A stretch of 22,292 bases of DNA from Tannerella sp. oral taxon 808 (GCA_002890585.1 MIQB01000031.1:1-22292), one strand, 5' to 3'; positions 1-8,138 are shown, numbered from the stretch's first letter. The notes: a model not told the origin generated them from the sequence alone. Translations and numbers: made by a program.

Positions 1-75
1 GCCCTAAGGTTTGCCCCATTTCCGACCCTCGGAAATGACCTCGCCCTAAGGTTTGCCCCATTTCCGACCCTCGGA
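1..75. repeat. Edge of a 42-nt tandem repeat (two copies visible)
   Basis: Two copies start at 1 and 43; the first 33 bases of each are identical. The array probably continues to the left of the window. On the minus strand each copy contains TCCGAGGGTCG. The last copy gives CCATCCGAGGGTCG (64-78), which is also found at 17477-17490 in another array of the same period. From 76 to about 250 I see no gene, only a short hairpin formed by GATTC and GAATC around 98-113. Confidence 0.75.
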
Positions 76-257
76 TGGATTCCCTTCCATACATTGGATT
101 CAAAAAAGAATCAGGTTTTGCACCTCCCGCCTGCGGCCTCTGCCAAAGCGCTGGCGAAAGTAGATCTTTTTAAAAACAAATTGCACGCAGAGATGAGATT
201 GCAAAGAACCAACTCAAGAATTTAGATTCTACTACTGGAAGTTTTGTCTATGCGCTC

Positions 258-265
258 TATATTTG
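258..265 (+). promoter_or_regulatory. Candidate -7 promoter element TATATTTG
   Basis: It matches the Bacteroidota -7 consensus TAnnTTTG and lies 20 bases before the first lipoprotein start. No well-placed -33 TTG is visible, so the call rests on the -7 element and its position. Confidence 0.45.
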
Positions 266-285
266 TGGCGTTTTTTTAATCACAT

Positions 286-1008
286 ATGAATATGAAAAGG
301 AATCTGTTTTTGCTAAGTGCATTGTGTGCATTAATCATATCCTGCAATAAGGATATGATAGATGCTTCTGAGCATGATCAAAATGATCAAAATGTTGTAT
401 CATCCGTTGATCCTACGGTTATTATTAATGGTGAGGGTGAAGTTATATTTTCGAATATGCTTCCAATAAGAGATGAGATTTGCACGAATGCCTCATATTC
501 GACCTTCCAAGAAGGTGATATGATGGAGCTGAGAAGTGGTGGCAGTGAAATAGGTGGGCCTTATACGGTAGTTGGCTACACTGGAAGAGAAATGCTGCGA
601 GACGACATAAAGTTATATATAGTAGGGAAGAATCCCTATGGCCTTGCTGGAGCTTATCTCTGCACTCTTTATAAGTATTATTATCAGATCACTATCCCAC
701 ATAATGCAAATCTGCTTTTGCCCGCGCAACCTGTGAATCCTAAAAATATGGGAGCTAAAGAGAAAGTATTGGCATCAGGTGTTGTATTGACTGCTGGATA
801 TCTACCACAAGAAGGACAGAAAAATGCCGCTGGTGATACTTACTATTTGACGACACATGTATGGATTATAACCCATAATATACTAGGGCAAAGAGTAGGA
901 CCATATTTTTACCCGGGAGGTGAAAATCCTAGACCAAATGCACCCTCCATAAAGGATCCGAATACTTTTATTTTTAAGTATGCATGGTCTAAAATTGAAT
1001 GGTCTTGA
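286..1008 (+). CDS. Putative lipoprotein of unknown function
   Basis: The product is 240 residues with a classical lipoprotein signal: basic N-terminus (KR), hydrophobic stretch at residues 7-18 and lipobox IISC with the lipidated Cys at 20. The mature protein starts N-K-D, so it is probably exported and lipid-anchored. I recognise no family in the rest, which is rich in Tyr, Gly, Asn and Pro towards the C-terminus. A second ATG lies two codons in (292) and is an equally good start. The gene is visibly AT-richer than the rnf genes, as is its neighbour. It lies 51 bases before a second small lipoprotein gene on the same strand, and the pair ends in a strong terminator, so they are probably co-transcribed. 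Confidence 0.8.
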   Translation: MNMKRNLFLLSALCALIISCNKDMIDASEHDQNDQNVVSSVDPTVIINGEGEVIFSNMLPIRDEICTNASYSTFQEGDMMELRSGGSEIGGPYTVVGYTGREMLRDDIKLYIVGKNPYGLAGAYLCTLYKYYYQITIPHNANLLLPAQPVNPKNMGAKEKVLASGVVLTAGYLPQEGQKNAAGDTYYLTTHVWIITHNILGQRVGPYFYPGGENPRPNAPSIKDPNTFIFKYAWSKIEWS

Positions 1009-1059
1009 TATTGAAGTGGCTCTTGAGTGCGAAAATCTTCTATCTTTTCATGGTAACCG

Positions 1060-1527
1060 ATGAGAAGTAAATCATTCTCCTTTATGATTCTTTTGACTGC
1101 GATGATGATAGGTTGTTCTAAAGAAGAACGAGTCCTTTCAGTCAAAAACATCAATCGGCAGCTGGTCTTTATTGAGCGTAAAGACTTGCTCTCATCACAG
1201 CGTCAACGATTGAGTGAGCATGATATGAACATTGAAGGTCGATTGATTGGGGACACCTTACGATGTAAGGTTTTGACGTCACGCATATTCAGAAATGATT
1301 CATTGAAAAGCATTGTCTCGGAGATAAAGGGGAATCAGCTTTCAATCCATATCGTCTCTTCTCCCAATGATGTCTTTCTCCCCAATGATTCTGATATAAT
1401 AGCCTCCGAGGTCTCATTTGATTTATTGGGGATCAATGCGGCTACTTATGAAGTCTTTCTTGAGGTGAATCAATATGGCCGATCACCCATCAGAGTGAAA
1501 ATAGAACGAGATAAGTTCACCCGCTAA
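1060..1527 (+). CDS. Putative small lipoprotein of unknown function
   Basis: The product is 155 residues. The signal peptide has R2/K4, a hydrophobic core at 6-17 and lipobox MIGC with Cys at 19, followed by SKEE. The mature part looks like an extended beta-rich domain; no family is recognised. The ATG at 1060 is chosen because the signal peptide begins there. It is the second gene of a two-gene unit with the upstream lipoprotein and ends 33 bases before a rho-independent terminator. Base composition is AT-richer than the downstream rnf region, which hints at later acquisition. Confidence 0.8.
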   Translation: MRSKSFSFMILLTAMMIGCSKEERVLSVKNINRQLVFIERKDLLSSQRQRLSEHDMNIEGRLIGDTLRCKVLTSRIFRNDSLKSIVSEIKGNQLSIHIVSSPNDVFLPNDSDIIASEVSFDLLGINAATYEVFLEVNQYGRSPIRVKIERDKFTR

Positions 1528-1559
1528 GCGCTGCGCACCTATTATATAGGATATAAGAC

Positions 1560-1612
1560 GAGCGAGGCGTCGCGAACCCTGCGGAATGCAGGCGCGGCGC
1601 CTCGCTCTTTTT
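1560..1612 (+). terminator. Rho-independent terminator of the lipoprotein pair
   Basis: A perfect 10-bp stem GAGCGAGGCG (1560-1569) pairs with CGCCTCGCTC (1598-1607) and is followed directly by TTTTT. It lies 33 bases after the second lipoprotein stop codon. Confidence 0.85.
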
Positions 1613-1649
1613 AATGATCAATGATTCCCCCCCCTACAGAGACTGATGG

Positions 1650-1949
1650 TACCCGGGTGCGCCCTGAAAGGGCAACCGAGTTGGCCCGTAGGGTCAACGA
1701 GGAACCCAGCCCAGGGCAGAGCGACGCCCACCGGGCGGAGCGGCACCCTGGGTGAGCGTCCGCCACCGCCGCCCCCCGCTCCCCCGCTCTTGCGATCCTC
1801 CCCCGGCCCTGCCATGCAGAGCCGGGGGAGGATCGCAAAGCGAGGGGAGCGGGGGATTTTCGTTTGGTACCCGTAACCCAGGTGCCGCGCCGCTTCGCGT
1901 CGCTTTACCCTGGGCTGGGTTGATTTGCCCCTTCGGGGCGCATCCGGTA
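1650..1949. repeat. 300-bp nested long inverted repeat (MITE-like)
   Basis: Three blocks pair symmetrically about a centre near 1814. The outer block is 1650-1675 with 1925-1949 (near-identical, one indel). The middle block is 1703-1727 with 1897-1921 (23 of 25 bases). The inner block is 1790-1807 with 1821-1838 (18 of 18), extended by degenerate C-rich/G-rich arms. Each half also contains its own CCCAGGG/CCCTGGG-type hairpin. Several frames are open across it only because it is GC-rich; none looks like a real protein. It fills most of the 561-base gap between the lipoproteins and rnfA. No transposase is inside, so it could be a non-autonomous element or an extreme intergenic palindrome. Confidence 0.75.
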
Positions 1950-1984
1950 CACCGAAAAATTCGCAGATCATTTTTGATTGACTA

Positions 1985-2022
1985 TAAAAGAAAGAGGCAC
2001 CCCCACACACGGTGGAGGCGCC
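1985..2022 (-). terminator. Probable terminator of the rnf operon
   Basis: Read on the minus strand, GGCGCCTCCAC pairs with GTGGGGGTGCC (two G-T wobbles), followed by TCTTTCTTTT. It lies about 65 bases beyond the rnfA stop. A further perfect hairpin (GGGCGTAT/ATACGCCC, about 2048-2066) sits between them. Confidence 0.7.
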
Positions 2023-2088
2023 CCTATTTGTAACCCGTAAGAAGTGGGCGTATGCGATACGCCCCTACACTCGTAACCCGCAACCCCG

Positions 2089-2661
2089 TCACACGATGCC
2101 GGAGAAGCCCATAAAGGCCATCGCTAAGAGGCCGGCCGTGAGCAGCGCGATGGGGATGCCCTTCATGGCTGCGGGGACGTTCAGGCGCGAGAGCTGCTCG
2201 CGGATGCCAGCGAAGATGATGAGCGCGAGCGCGAAGCCGATGGCCGTCGAGAAGGCAAAGACGATGGACTGCGGCAGGTTGTAATCCTTCTGAATGACGA
2301 GGATGGCTACGCCGAGGATGGCGCAGTTCGTCGTGATCAGCGGCAGGAAAACGCCGAGGGCCTGGTAGAGCGCGGGCGAGACTTTCTTGAGGATGATCTC
2401 CACCATCTGCACCAGGGCGGCGATGATGAGGATGAAGACGATCGTCTGTAGGTACGCCAGCCCGAAGGCGTCGAGCACGTATTTCTGGATCAGGAAGGTG
2501 ACGATCGTGGAGATGGTCAGGACGAACGTCACGGCCATGCCCATGCCCAGCGCCGTGTCCACCTTTTTCGACACGCCGAGGAAGGGGCAGATGCCGAGGA
2601 ATTGCGACAGGACGATGTTGTTGACAAAGACGGCGGCGATGAAAATGATGATGTATTCCAT
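2089..2661 (-). CDS. rnfA: Rnf complex subunit RnfA
   Basis: The product is 190 residues, the usual size for RnfA, and almost entirely hydrophobic with about six membrane segments. Family hallmarks are NNIVLSQFLGICPFLGV near the N-terminus and LITTNCAILG in the middle. RnfA and RnfE are paralogous, inverted-topology membrane subunits; each carries a conserved Cys pair (here in GICPF and TNCAI) that is reported in the family to hold an intramembrane Fe-S centre. The complex moves electrons between ferredoxin and NAD+ and pumps Na+ or H+. This is the last gene of the operon, 14 bases after rnfE, with a terminator behind it. Confidence 0.96.
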   Translation of the reverse strand: MEYIIIFIAAVFVNNIVLSQFLGICPFLGVSKKVDTALGMGMAVTFVLTISTIVTFLIQKYVLDAFGLAYLQTIVFILIIAALVQMVEIILKKVSPALYQALGVFLPLITTNCAILGVAILVIQKDYNLPQSIVFAFSTAIGFALALIIFAGIREQLSRLNVPAAMKGIPIALLTAGLLAMAFMGFSGIV

Positions 2662-2675
2662 AAGGCCTGGGGGGG

Positions 2676-3257
2676 TTATTTCTTCAGTTTGTTAACGATG
2701 GCGATGAGGTAGCCCAGGGCGATGAAGGCGCCGGGGGCGAGCACGAAGAGCAGGGCACCGTAGTGCTCGGGGAAGAGGGCGAGCGAGAAGGCGCGGCCGG
2801 TGCCGAGCAGCTCGCGACAGGTGCCGAGCAGCGTCAGGGCCAGGGTGAAGCCAAGGCCGATGCCGATGCCATCGCAAGCGGAGGCCACGACGCCGTTCTT
2901 CGAGGCGAAGGCCTCAGCGCGACCCAGCACGATGCAGTTCACCACGATCAGCGGGATGAAGAGGCCGAGGCTCTTGTAGAGGTCGGGCAGGTAGGCCTGC
3001 ATGCACATCTGTAGGATGGTCACGAAGGAGGCGATGATGACGATGTAGGCGGGGATGCGCACCTCGTCGGGCACGAGCTTCTTGATGGCCGAGATGGCGG
3101 CGTTGGAGCAGATCAGGACGAAGGCCGTAGCCAGCCCCATGCTCATGCCGTTGATGGCCGACGAGGTGGTGGCCAGCGTCGGGCACATGCCCAGCAGCAG
3201 GGCGAAGGTGGGATTCTCAGTGATGATCCCGTTTTTGATCACTTTGAGGTAGTTCAT
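2676..3257 (-). CDS. rnfE: Rnf complex subunit RnfE
   Basis: The product is 193 residues, a six-helix membrane protein of the RnfE/NqrD family. Hallmarks are the start NYLKVIKNGIITENPTFALLLG, the Cys-containing GMCPTLA, and IPLIVVNCIVLGRAEAFA in the middle. The conserved cysteines correspond to those of RnfA and are thought to form a shared Fe-S site in the membrane core. A basic C-terminus (NKLKK) ends the protein. It lies between rnfG (15 bases) and rnfA (14 bases). Confidence 0.96.
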   Translation of the reverse strand: MNYLKVIKNGIITENPTFALLLGMCPTLATTSSAINGMSMGLATAFVLICSNAAISAIKKLVPDEVRIPAYIVIIASFVTILQMCMQAYLPDLYKSLGLFIPLIVVNCIVLGRAEAFASKNGVVASACDGIGIGLGFTLALTLLGTCRELLGTGRAFSLALFPEHYGALLFVLAPGAFIALGYLIAIVNKLKK

Positions 3258-3272
3258 AATCCGGGGGGTATT

Positions 3273-3887
3273 TCAGTTGTTGTTCTGAGCCGTGGCGCCA
3301 CTGTTGGCGTCGGCCTGGGTGTAAGCGCTGTAGGCGCGGTTGACGGCGTCGAGGAAGGCGCGTGAGGAGATAGTGGCGGCCGTGATGGCGTCCACGTCGC
3401 CGCCGTCTTTCGAGACTTTCAGCGGGCCGCCCTTCATGTCGCGGCCGAGGACGCTCTGCTTGCCTTTATCCGTGCGAAACCACTCCTCCATCTTCGATCC
3501 GAGGCCGGGGGTCTCGTTGTGCTCCAGTACGGAGTAGTTCACAATCTTATGGTCAGCATCGAAGCCGATCATGATGCGCACCTCGCCGCCGAAGCCCTTC
3601 TTGGTGTTCGTCTCCACGGCCGCGCCGACGAGCTTGCCGCCCTTCTTAGCGGGGTAAACGGTGAGCGAATCGCCCTCGGCAAGGCCCACTTTATACTGCT
3701 CGGCCGAGGGGTCGTTGTCGAACTCGGGCGCCACCTTCTTGATGGCCTCTTGCAGGGCAGCTGCTTTGGCGGCCTCGATCTTGTCTGCGGTCAGCCGGTT
3801 GGCTAAGGCCAACGCCGTGCCTGCGACGAGGCAGAAGCCCGTCAGCGACGCAACAATGGTGATGAATGTGGATTTGACTTTTTCCAT
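3273..3887 (-). CDS. rnfG: Rnf complex subunit RnfG (covalent FMN subunit)
   Basis: The product is 204 residues with one N-terminal membrane segment (about 8-30) and a periplasmic FMN-binding domain. The flavin attachment motif appears as DAITAATIS at 166-174, with Thr172 the expected FMN-bearing residue; TAATIS replaces the commoner SGATxS. The family motif HNETPGLG is at 123-130. The last 15 residues are a Gln/Asn/Ala-rich tail. RnfG shuttles electrons on the outer side of the complex. It starts 3 bases after the rnfD stop, suggesting translational coupling. Confidence 0.95.
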   Translation of the reverse strand: MEKVKSTFITIVASLTGFCLVAGTALALANRLTADKIEAAKAAALQEAIKKVAPEFDNDPSAEQYKVGLAEGDSLTVYPAKKGGKLVGAAVETNTKKGFGGEVRIMIGFDADHKIVNYSVLEHNETPGLGSKMEEWFRTDKGKQSVLGRDMKGGPLKVSKDGGDVDAITAATISSRAFLDAVNRAYSAYTQADANSGATAQNNN

Positions 3888-3890
3888 CGT

Positions 3891-4847
3891 TTATCTGTCT
3901 CCGAAATGTTTGGGTTTGATGTACGTGTTGATCAGCGGCGTGAGGCCGTTCATAATCAGAATGGAGAACGACATGCCCTCGGGGTACGATCCGAAGATGC
4001 GGATGAGCACCGTCAAGAGGCCGATGCCGACGCCGTAGATCAGGGAGCCGCGCTTCGTCATGGGCGACGTCACATAGTCCGTGGCCATGAAGACGGCGCC
4101 AAGCATGAGTCCGCCCGAAGTGAGGTGGATCAGCGGGTTGTAAAGCTCCGTCGGGTTAAAGAGGTACAGGATCGTGGTGAACACAGCCACCGTGCCGACG
4201 ATGGCCACAGGGATGTGCCACGTGATGATGCGCCGATAGAGCAGGTAAACGAAGCCGAGAAGCAACGCCAACTCACTCATCTCGCCGAGGCTGCCGCCCG
4301 TCAGACCAATGGCCGAGGGGACAACGCCTGCGATGTCTTTCGAGAAGTGCATCAGCGAAAGCGTCGTGGCGCCAGTCTGCGCGTCGGTGTAAGTCAGCGG
4401 GAAGACGCCAGCCACGGGCCACGTCGTCATCTGTGCCGGGAAGGAGATCAGCAGGAAGACACGCCCCACAAGCGCAGGGTTGAAGATGTTGTTACCCAAT
4501 CCGCCAAACGACATCTTGCCGACACCGATAGCGAAGAGCGCGCCAAGAATGACGATCCACGCGGGCAGGTTCGACGGCAGGTTGAATGCCAGCAAGACGC
4601 CCGTCAGAATGGCCGAACCGTCCGTGATGGTCGGCTCGCGTTTGAAGAGGTATTTCTGTATGAGGTACTCGAAGACGACGCACGAAGCGACGGAGACGAG
4701 TGTCACGACGAGTGCGCCCAACCCGAAGCAATAGAGCGACACGAGGAAGGCCGGCACCAAGGCGATAAGCACGCCGTACATGTTTTTGCTTATCGAATCG
4801 CCACCATGAATGTGCGGCGACGGAGAGATGATCAGTTTAGTATCCAT
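3891..4847 (-). CDS. rnfD: Rnf complex subunit RnfD (membrane, covalent FMN)
   Basis: The product is 318 residues, typical for RnfD/NqrB, with about eight to ten membrane segments. The N-terminus ISPSPHIHGGDSISKNM is characteristic. GLGNNIFNPALVGRVFLL is at 117-134, and DAQTGATT at 155-162 matches the (S/T)GAT flavin attachment motif, with Thr161 as the likely FMN site. FMATDYVTSPMT near 253-264 is another family block. It starts 6 bases after the rnfC stop and ends 3 bases before rnfG. Confidence 0.95.
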   Translation of the reverse strand: MDTKLIISPSPHIHGGDSISKNMYGVLIALVPAFLVSLYCFGLGALVVTLVSVASCVVFEYLIQKYLFKREPTITDGSAILTGVLLAFNLPSNLPAWIVILGALFAIGVGKMSFGGLGNNIFNPALVGRVFLLISFPAQMTTWPVAGVFPLTYTDAQTGATTLSLMHFSKDIAGVVPSAIGLTGGSLGEMSELALLLGFVYLLYRRIITWHIPVAIVGTVAVFTTILYLFNPTELYNPLIHLTSGGLMLGAVFMATDYVTSPMTKRGSLIYGVGIGLLTVLIRIFGSYPEGMSFSILIMNGLTPLINTYIKPKHFGDR

Positions 4848-4853
4848 GTCTAA

Positions 4854-6182
4854 TTATTTCTTTCTCGAACGGATAATGCCCATCACCGTGCCCTTGCCCA
4901 TGCGGATATAATCAAGCAGCGGGCGATTCGATGGGCAGGTGTAGCTGCACGAGCCGCACTCGATGCAGTCGACGATGTAATTCTCTTCCGCTTCGCCCCA
5001 CGTCTTGTGGAGGGCCAGATTCATCAGCAGATACGGCGCAAGGCCCATCGGGCAGACGTCGACGCATTTGGCGCAGCGGATGCAGTCGCGCATGGGTTTA
5101 CGCACGGCCTCGGCTTTCGGGATGAGCAGGACGCCCGAGCTGCCCTTCATCATCGGCACATCGCCCGTGATCATCGTGCGACCCATCATGGGGCCACCGC
5201 CGATGATCTTGCCCGTGTCTTCAGGGATGCCGCCAGCGGCCTCGATGAGTGTGCTGATCGGCGTACCGATGCGGGCGATGAAGTTCGATGGCTTAGCCAC
5301 GCTCTTGCCCGTGACGGTGACGACGCGCTCGATGAGCGGCTTGTTCTTCTGCACCGCCTCGTAGACGGCGAAGACGGTGCCCACGTTTTGCACCACGGCG
5401 CCGACCGAGATGGGCAGCGCGCCGCTCTTCACCTGACGGCGGATGACGGCGTCGATGAGCTGCTTCTCGCCTCCTTGCGGGTAACGCATCTTGAGCGGCA
5501 TCACCTCGATGCCCTGCTCCTTGGCGGCCAACTTCTTCATCAGCTGGATGGCGTCGGGCTTGTTGCTCTCAATGCCGATCACGGCGCGGCGAACGTCGAT
5601 GGCCTTCATGAGGATCTTCACCCCGACGATGATCTCTTCGCCCTTGGCGAGCATCAGCGAGTGGTCCGACGTGAGGTACGGCTCGCACTCCACGGCGTTC
5701 ACGATCAGTATCTCGGCCTTGCTGCCCGGGGGCGGCGACAGCTTGACTTGCGTGGGGAAGGTGGCACCGCCCATACCGACGATGCCAGCGGCGGCGATCT
5801 TGCCTATGATCTCTTTGGCCGACAGTGTGCAGTCGCGGACGAGCGTCTCGCTGCGATCGATCGTCTCCTCCCACTCGTCGCCCTCTACGTTGATATAGAC
5901 GGCCGGCTTAGGCAGCCCTGCGGCGTCGAGCATCGTGTCGACCTTGGCTACTGTCCCCGAAACGGACGAGTGTACGTTGGCCGAAACGAACCCTGCGGCC
6001 TTGCCGATCAGCGTCCCGACCTTCACTTTATCGCCCTTGGCCACCACCGCCTCAGCCGGTGCACCGATGTGCTGCCCGAGCGGTATGACCACCTTGGCCG
6101 TGGGTGCGATCTCTTCGATCGGACGCCCGGCCGATAACTTGTTCCCTGCTGGGTGAATACCCCCGATTCTAAATGTGTACAT
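4854..6182 (-). CDS. rnfC: Rnf complex subunit RnfC (NADH/FMN, Fe-S)
   Basis: The ATG at 6182 gives MYTFRIGGIHPAGNK, the usual N-terminus of the family. An upstream in-frame TTG at 6218 would add 12 residues and overlap rnfB, and is less likely. The protein is 442 residues. It carries GMGGATFPTQVKL and NAVECEPYLTSDH (FMN/NADH-binding core), then an SLBB-type region. Within the last 75 residues are two 4Fe-4S motifs, CIRCAKCVDVCP and CIECGSCSYTCP. RnfC is the peripheral subunit that exchanges electrons with NAD(H). It lacks the long Ala/Lys-rich tail of some proteobacterial RnfC proteins. Confidence 0.95.
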   Translation of the reverse strand: MYTFRIGGIHPAGNKLSAGRPIEEIAPTAKVVIPLGQHIGAPAEAVVAKGDKVKVGTLIGKAAGFVSANVHSSVSGTVAKVDTMLDAAGLPKPAVYINVEGDEWEETIDRSETLVRDCTLSAKEIIGKIAAAGIVGMGGATFPTQVKLSPPPGSKAEILIVNAVECEPYLTSDHSLMLAKGEEIIVGVKILMKAIDVRRAVIGIESNKPDAIQLMKKLAAKEQGIEVMPLKMRYPQGGEKQLIDAVIRRQVKSGALPISVGAVVQNVGTVFAVYEAVQKNKPLIERVVTVTGKSVAKPSNFIARIGTPISTLIEAAGGIPEDTGKIIGGGPMMGRTMITGDVPMMKGSSGVLLIPKAEAVRKPMRDCIRCAKCVDVCPMGLAPYLLMNLALHKTWGEAEENYIVDCIECGSCSYTCPSNRPLLDYIRMGKGTVMGIIRSRKK

Positions 6183-6214
6183 ATATATAGGTATATAGTA
6201 GTTGTTAGAGTGGG

Positions 6215-7144
6215 TCAATCTTTCGCGGCTGGTTCAGCGGTTGCGGTTGCGGCCGGAGCATTGGCGCGAGCTGCCTCTACGAGCGATGGTGCAGCCGGAG
6301 CCGCTGCTTTCGGAGCTTCCGGTTTCGGTTCCTTGCGCGGCGGGAAGTTCAGTTCGTGGATGGCCTTCGTCGGGCAGACCACGACGCACTTGCGGCAGAG
6401 GCGGCACTTCGTGTCGTCGATGTACGCCAAGTTGTTTGTCACCGTGATGGCCTCGAAAGCACACTCCTTGGTGCAACGTGCGCAGCCGATGCAGGCGTTT
6501 GAGCAGACCTTGCGTGCCACGCCGCCCTTGTCTTTGTTCATGCAGGAGACGAAGATGCGACGCGACTTCGGCCCCTTCTTGCGCAGCTCGATAATCTTCG
6601 TCGGGCACGCCTTGACGCAAGCACCGCAGGCCACGCACTTATCCTCCACCACCTCCGCGATGCGTGTCACGGGGTTGATATGGATGGCGTCGAACTCGCA
6701 GGCATCCACGCAGTCGCCCAATCCGAAGCAACCGAACGAGCAGCCCGTCTCACCACGATAGAGTGCGGCGGCGATGGTGCAACTCGATGCACCGTCGTAG
6801 GTGTTCGTCCGCGGACGCGCCTCGCACGTACCGTTGCAACGCACCACGGCGATCTTCGGAGCGCTGGCCACTACAGCCACGCCCTTGATCTCAGCCACCC
6901 GCTTCATCACGTCCTGACCGCCCACGGGACAGAACAGCCCGTCGAGCGTCTCAGCCTTAAAACATGCGTTGGCAAAGCCCCCGCAACCCGGAAATCCGCA
7001 GCCGCCGCAGTTGGCACCCGGAAGGGCCTCCTGGATCTGACCAATGCGCGGATCTTCATGCACCTCGAATTTCTTCGATACGGCAAACAGGATGAGCGCC
7101 GCAATGGCACCCACCGTTCCTAATAAAATGATCGCTATATACAT
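6215..7144 (-). CDS. rnfB: Rnf complex subunit RnfB (multi-cluster ferredoxin)
   Basis: The product is 309 residues: one N-terminal membrane anchor (2-21), then the RnfB 4Fe-4S domain with C46xxC49xxxxC54 and C72. Ferredoxin-like motifs follow at 170-180 (CVACGACVKACP), 214-228 (CSNACIGCARCTKEC) and 247-257 (CRLCRKCVVVCP), plus further cysteines at 135-149. This is the cysteine-rich long form that accepts electrons from ferredoxin. The last 40 residues are Ala/Pro/Glu-rich and probably disordered. It lies 22 bases after the RseC-like gene and 32 bases before rnfC, the standard position in Bacteroidota. Confidence 0.96.
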   Translation of the reverse strand: MYIAIILLGTVGAIAALILFAVSKKFEVHEDPRIGQIQEALPGANCGGCGFPGCGGFANACFKAETLDGLFCPVGGQDVMKRVAEIKGVAVVASAPKIAVVRCNGTCEARPRTNTYDGASSCTIAAALYRGETGCSFGCFGLGDCVDACEFDAIHINPVTRIAEVVEDKCVACGACVKACPTKIIELRKKGPKSRRIFVSCMNKDKGGVARKVCSNACIGCARCTKECAFEAITVTNNLAYIDDTKCRLCRKCVVVCPTKAIHELNFPPRKEPKPEAPKAAAPAAPSLVEAARANAPAATATAEPAAKD

Positions 7145-7166
7145 GTCGTGTGTAATTGATTACGGG

Positions 7167-7592
7167 TCAATAAGCGGCATCGAGCTTGGAGACGGAGAAC
7201 GAAAACCTCCGCCCGACCTTCTCGCGGAAGGCGTACAGCAGGGCGTAATAGGCGGCCAGCGTGGCCAGCCCCGCGAGTCCGCCGACGCCATCGTCGCCAC
7301 TCAAGCGGATCGCGACAAAGACGGCCGCCACCACAAGCACGAAGGGCACGGCAAACGCCAGGAAGACAGCCAGCATGCCACTCGAGGATTGGGCCACGAC
7401 CATGACCTCTTCCCCGGGAGCGAACTGGCTACTCTCGCCCTTCACCTCAATAAGTTTTTCCTTTTTGTCTGATACGAGGCAGGCCGACTTTGCATGGCAT
7501 GCGGCGCATGCGCTTTGCTGTTCGATGCTGACCACAATGCGGCCATCCCCCGCGTGTTTTACGACACCACGATGCTGAATAAATCTCTTCAT
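7167..7592 (-). CDS. RseC/MucC-family membrane protein
   Basis: With the ATG at 7592 the protein is 141 residues and begins MKRFIQHRGVV; an upstream in-frame start (7634) would lie before the promoter element and is rejected. A cytoplasmic N-terminal domain carries the family cysteine cluster C29xxC32xxxxxC38 (CAACHAKSAC). Two hydrophobic segments follow at about 72-97 and 102-122, then a basic tail. RseC-like proteins are found beside rnf genes and, in E. coli, RseC works with Rnf in reducing SoxR; whether that holds here is unknown. It is the first gene of the rnf operon. Confidence 0.88.
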   Translation of the reverse strand: MKRFIQHRGVVKHAGDGRIVVSIEQQSACAACHAKSACLVSDKKEKLIEVKGESSQFAPGEEVMVVAQSSSGMLAVFLAFAVPFVLVVAAVFVAIRLSGDDGVGGLAGLATLAAYYALLYAFREKVGRRFSFSVSKLDAAY

Positions 7593-7631
7593 AATAAACT
7601 CAATTGCTATATCGAGTTTGCAATACGGGGG

Positions 7632-7639
7632 CAAATGTA
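7632..7639 (-). promoter_or_regulatory. Candidate promoter of the rseC-rnf operon (TACATTTG)
   Basis: Read on the minus strand this is TACATTTG, matching TAnnTTTG, 39 bases before the chosen start codon. No clear -33 TTG is seen at 19-20 bases. It is the only such element before the operon and supports the shorter start of the RseC-like gene. Confidence 0.55.
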
Positions 7640-7736
7640 AACAGCCGTTTGAAATAACCTTAAGGATTATTCGGGTGCTGTTTGCGTCTCCCTGTCTCGT
7701 TTTGTGGCGCTACATCAATGAGGGAAAAGCAACCCG

Positions 7737-7981
7737 TTTTCCGCGGCCTTTGCAGCGTTCCTGCAAACGCCAACCAGTTTTCCGCGGCCTTTGCAGCGTT
7801 CCTGCAAACGCCAACCAGTTTTCCGCGGCATTTGCAGCATTCCTGCAAACGCCAACCAGTTTTCCGCGGCCTTTGCAGCATTCCTGCAAACACCAACCAG
7901 TTTTCCACGGCCTTTGCAGCATTCCTGCAAACACCAACCAGTTTTCCGCGGCCTTTGCAGCGTTCCTGCAAACACCAACCG
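7737..7981. repeat. Six-copy 41-nt tandem repeat with internal hairpins
   Basis: Units start at 7737, 7778, 7819, 7860, 7901 and 7942, with exactly 41 bases each; the last is about two bases short. Every unit contains TTTGCAG, a 5-base loop (CGTTC or CATTC) and CTGCAAA, a perfect 7-bp inverted repeat extended by GGC/GCC. Only a few positions vary (G/A changes in the loop, in ACGCC/ACACC and in CCGCGG). Because 41 is not a multiple of three, all frames stay open and produce false reading frames on both strands. There are no unique spacers and no cas genes, so it is not a CRISPR array. It fills most of the 573-base gap between the rnf operon and the next gene. Confidence 0.9.
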
Positions 7982-8130
7982 AAATTCGGTATGAACATCC
8001 GCCCTCACTGTTGAGGAAAAACGTTTTTCGACCGCTGCAAGATTCTTGAGGCATACCTCGTAATTCATTTCTGTGTGACTATAATCAAACAGATTATGGG
8101 ATAATCCCCATAAATTCAATCGGGGACTTC

Positions 8131-8138
8131 TACTTTTG
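8131..8138 (+). promoter_or_regulatory. Candidate -7 promoter element TACTTTTG
   Basis: It matches TAnnTTTG and lies 27 bases before the ATG at 8166. A small palindrome (TTATGGG/CCCATAA, 8094-8113) lies just upstream and could be an operator or the end of another transcript. Confidence 0.5.

Noticed and set aside
1611..2033. Overlapping frames in the GC-rich palindrome
   Set aside because: Pro/Gly/Arg-rich translations of a long inverted repeat, with no leader or domain; both strands give the same kind of product because of the symmetry.
3906..6137. Long + strand frames opposite rnfD and rnfC (315 and 376 codons)
   Set aside because: They are antisense shadows of GC-rich genes: Asp/Arg/His-rich, with no domain, opposite proteins that are clearly RnfD and RnfC.
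7737..7981. CRISPR array
   Set aside because: The whole 41-nt unit is conserved, there are no unique spacers, and no cas genes are present.
7618..8054. Long open frames on both strands across the 41-nt array
   Set aside because: They arise because the unit lacks stop codons and its period is not a multiple of three; the peptide is the same repeat read in rotating frames.
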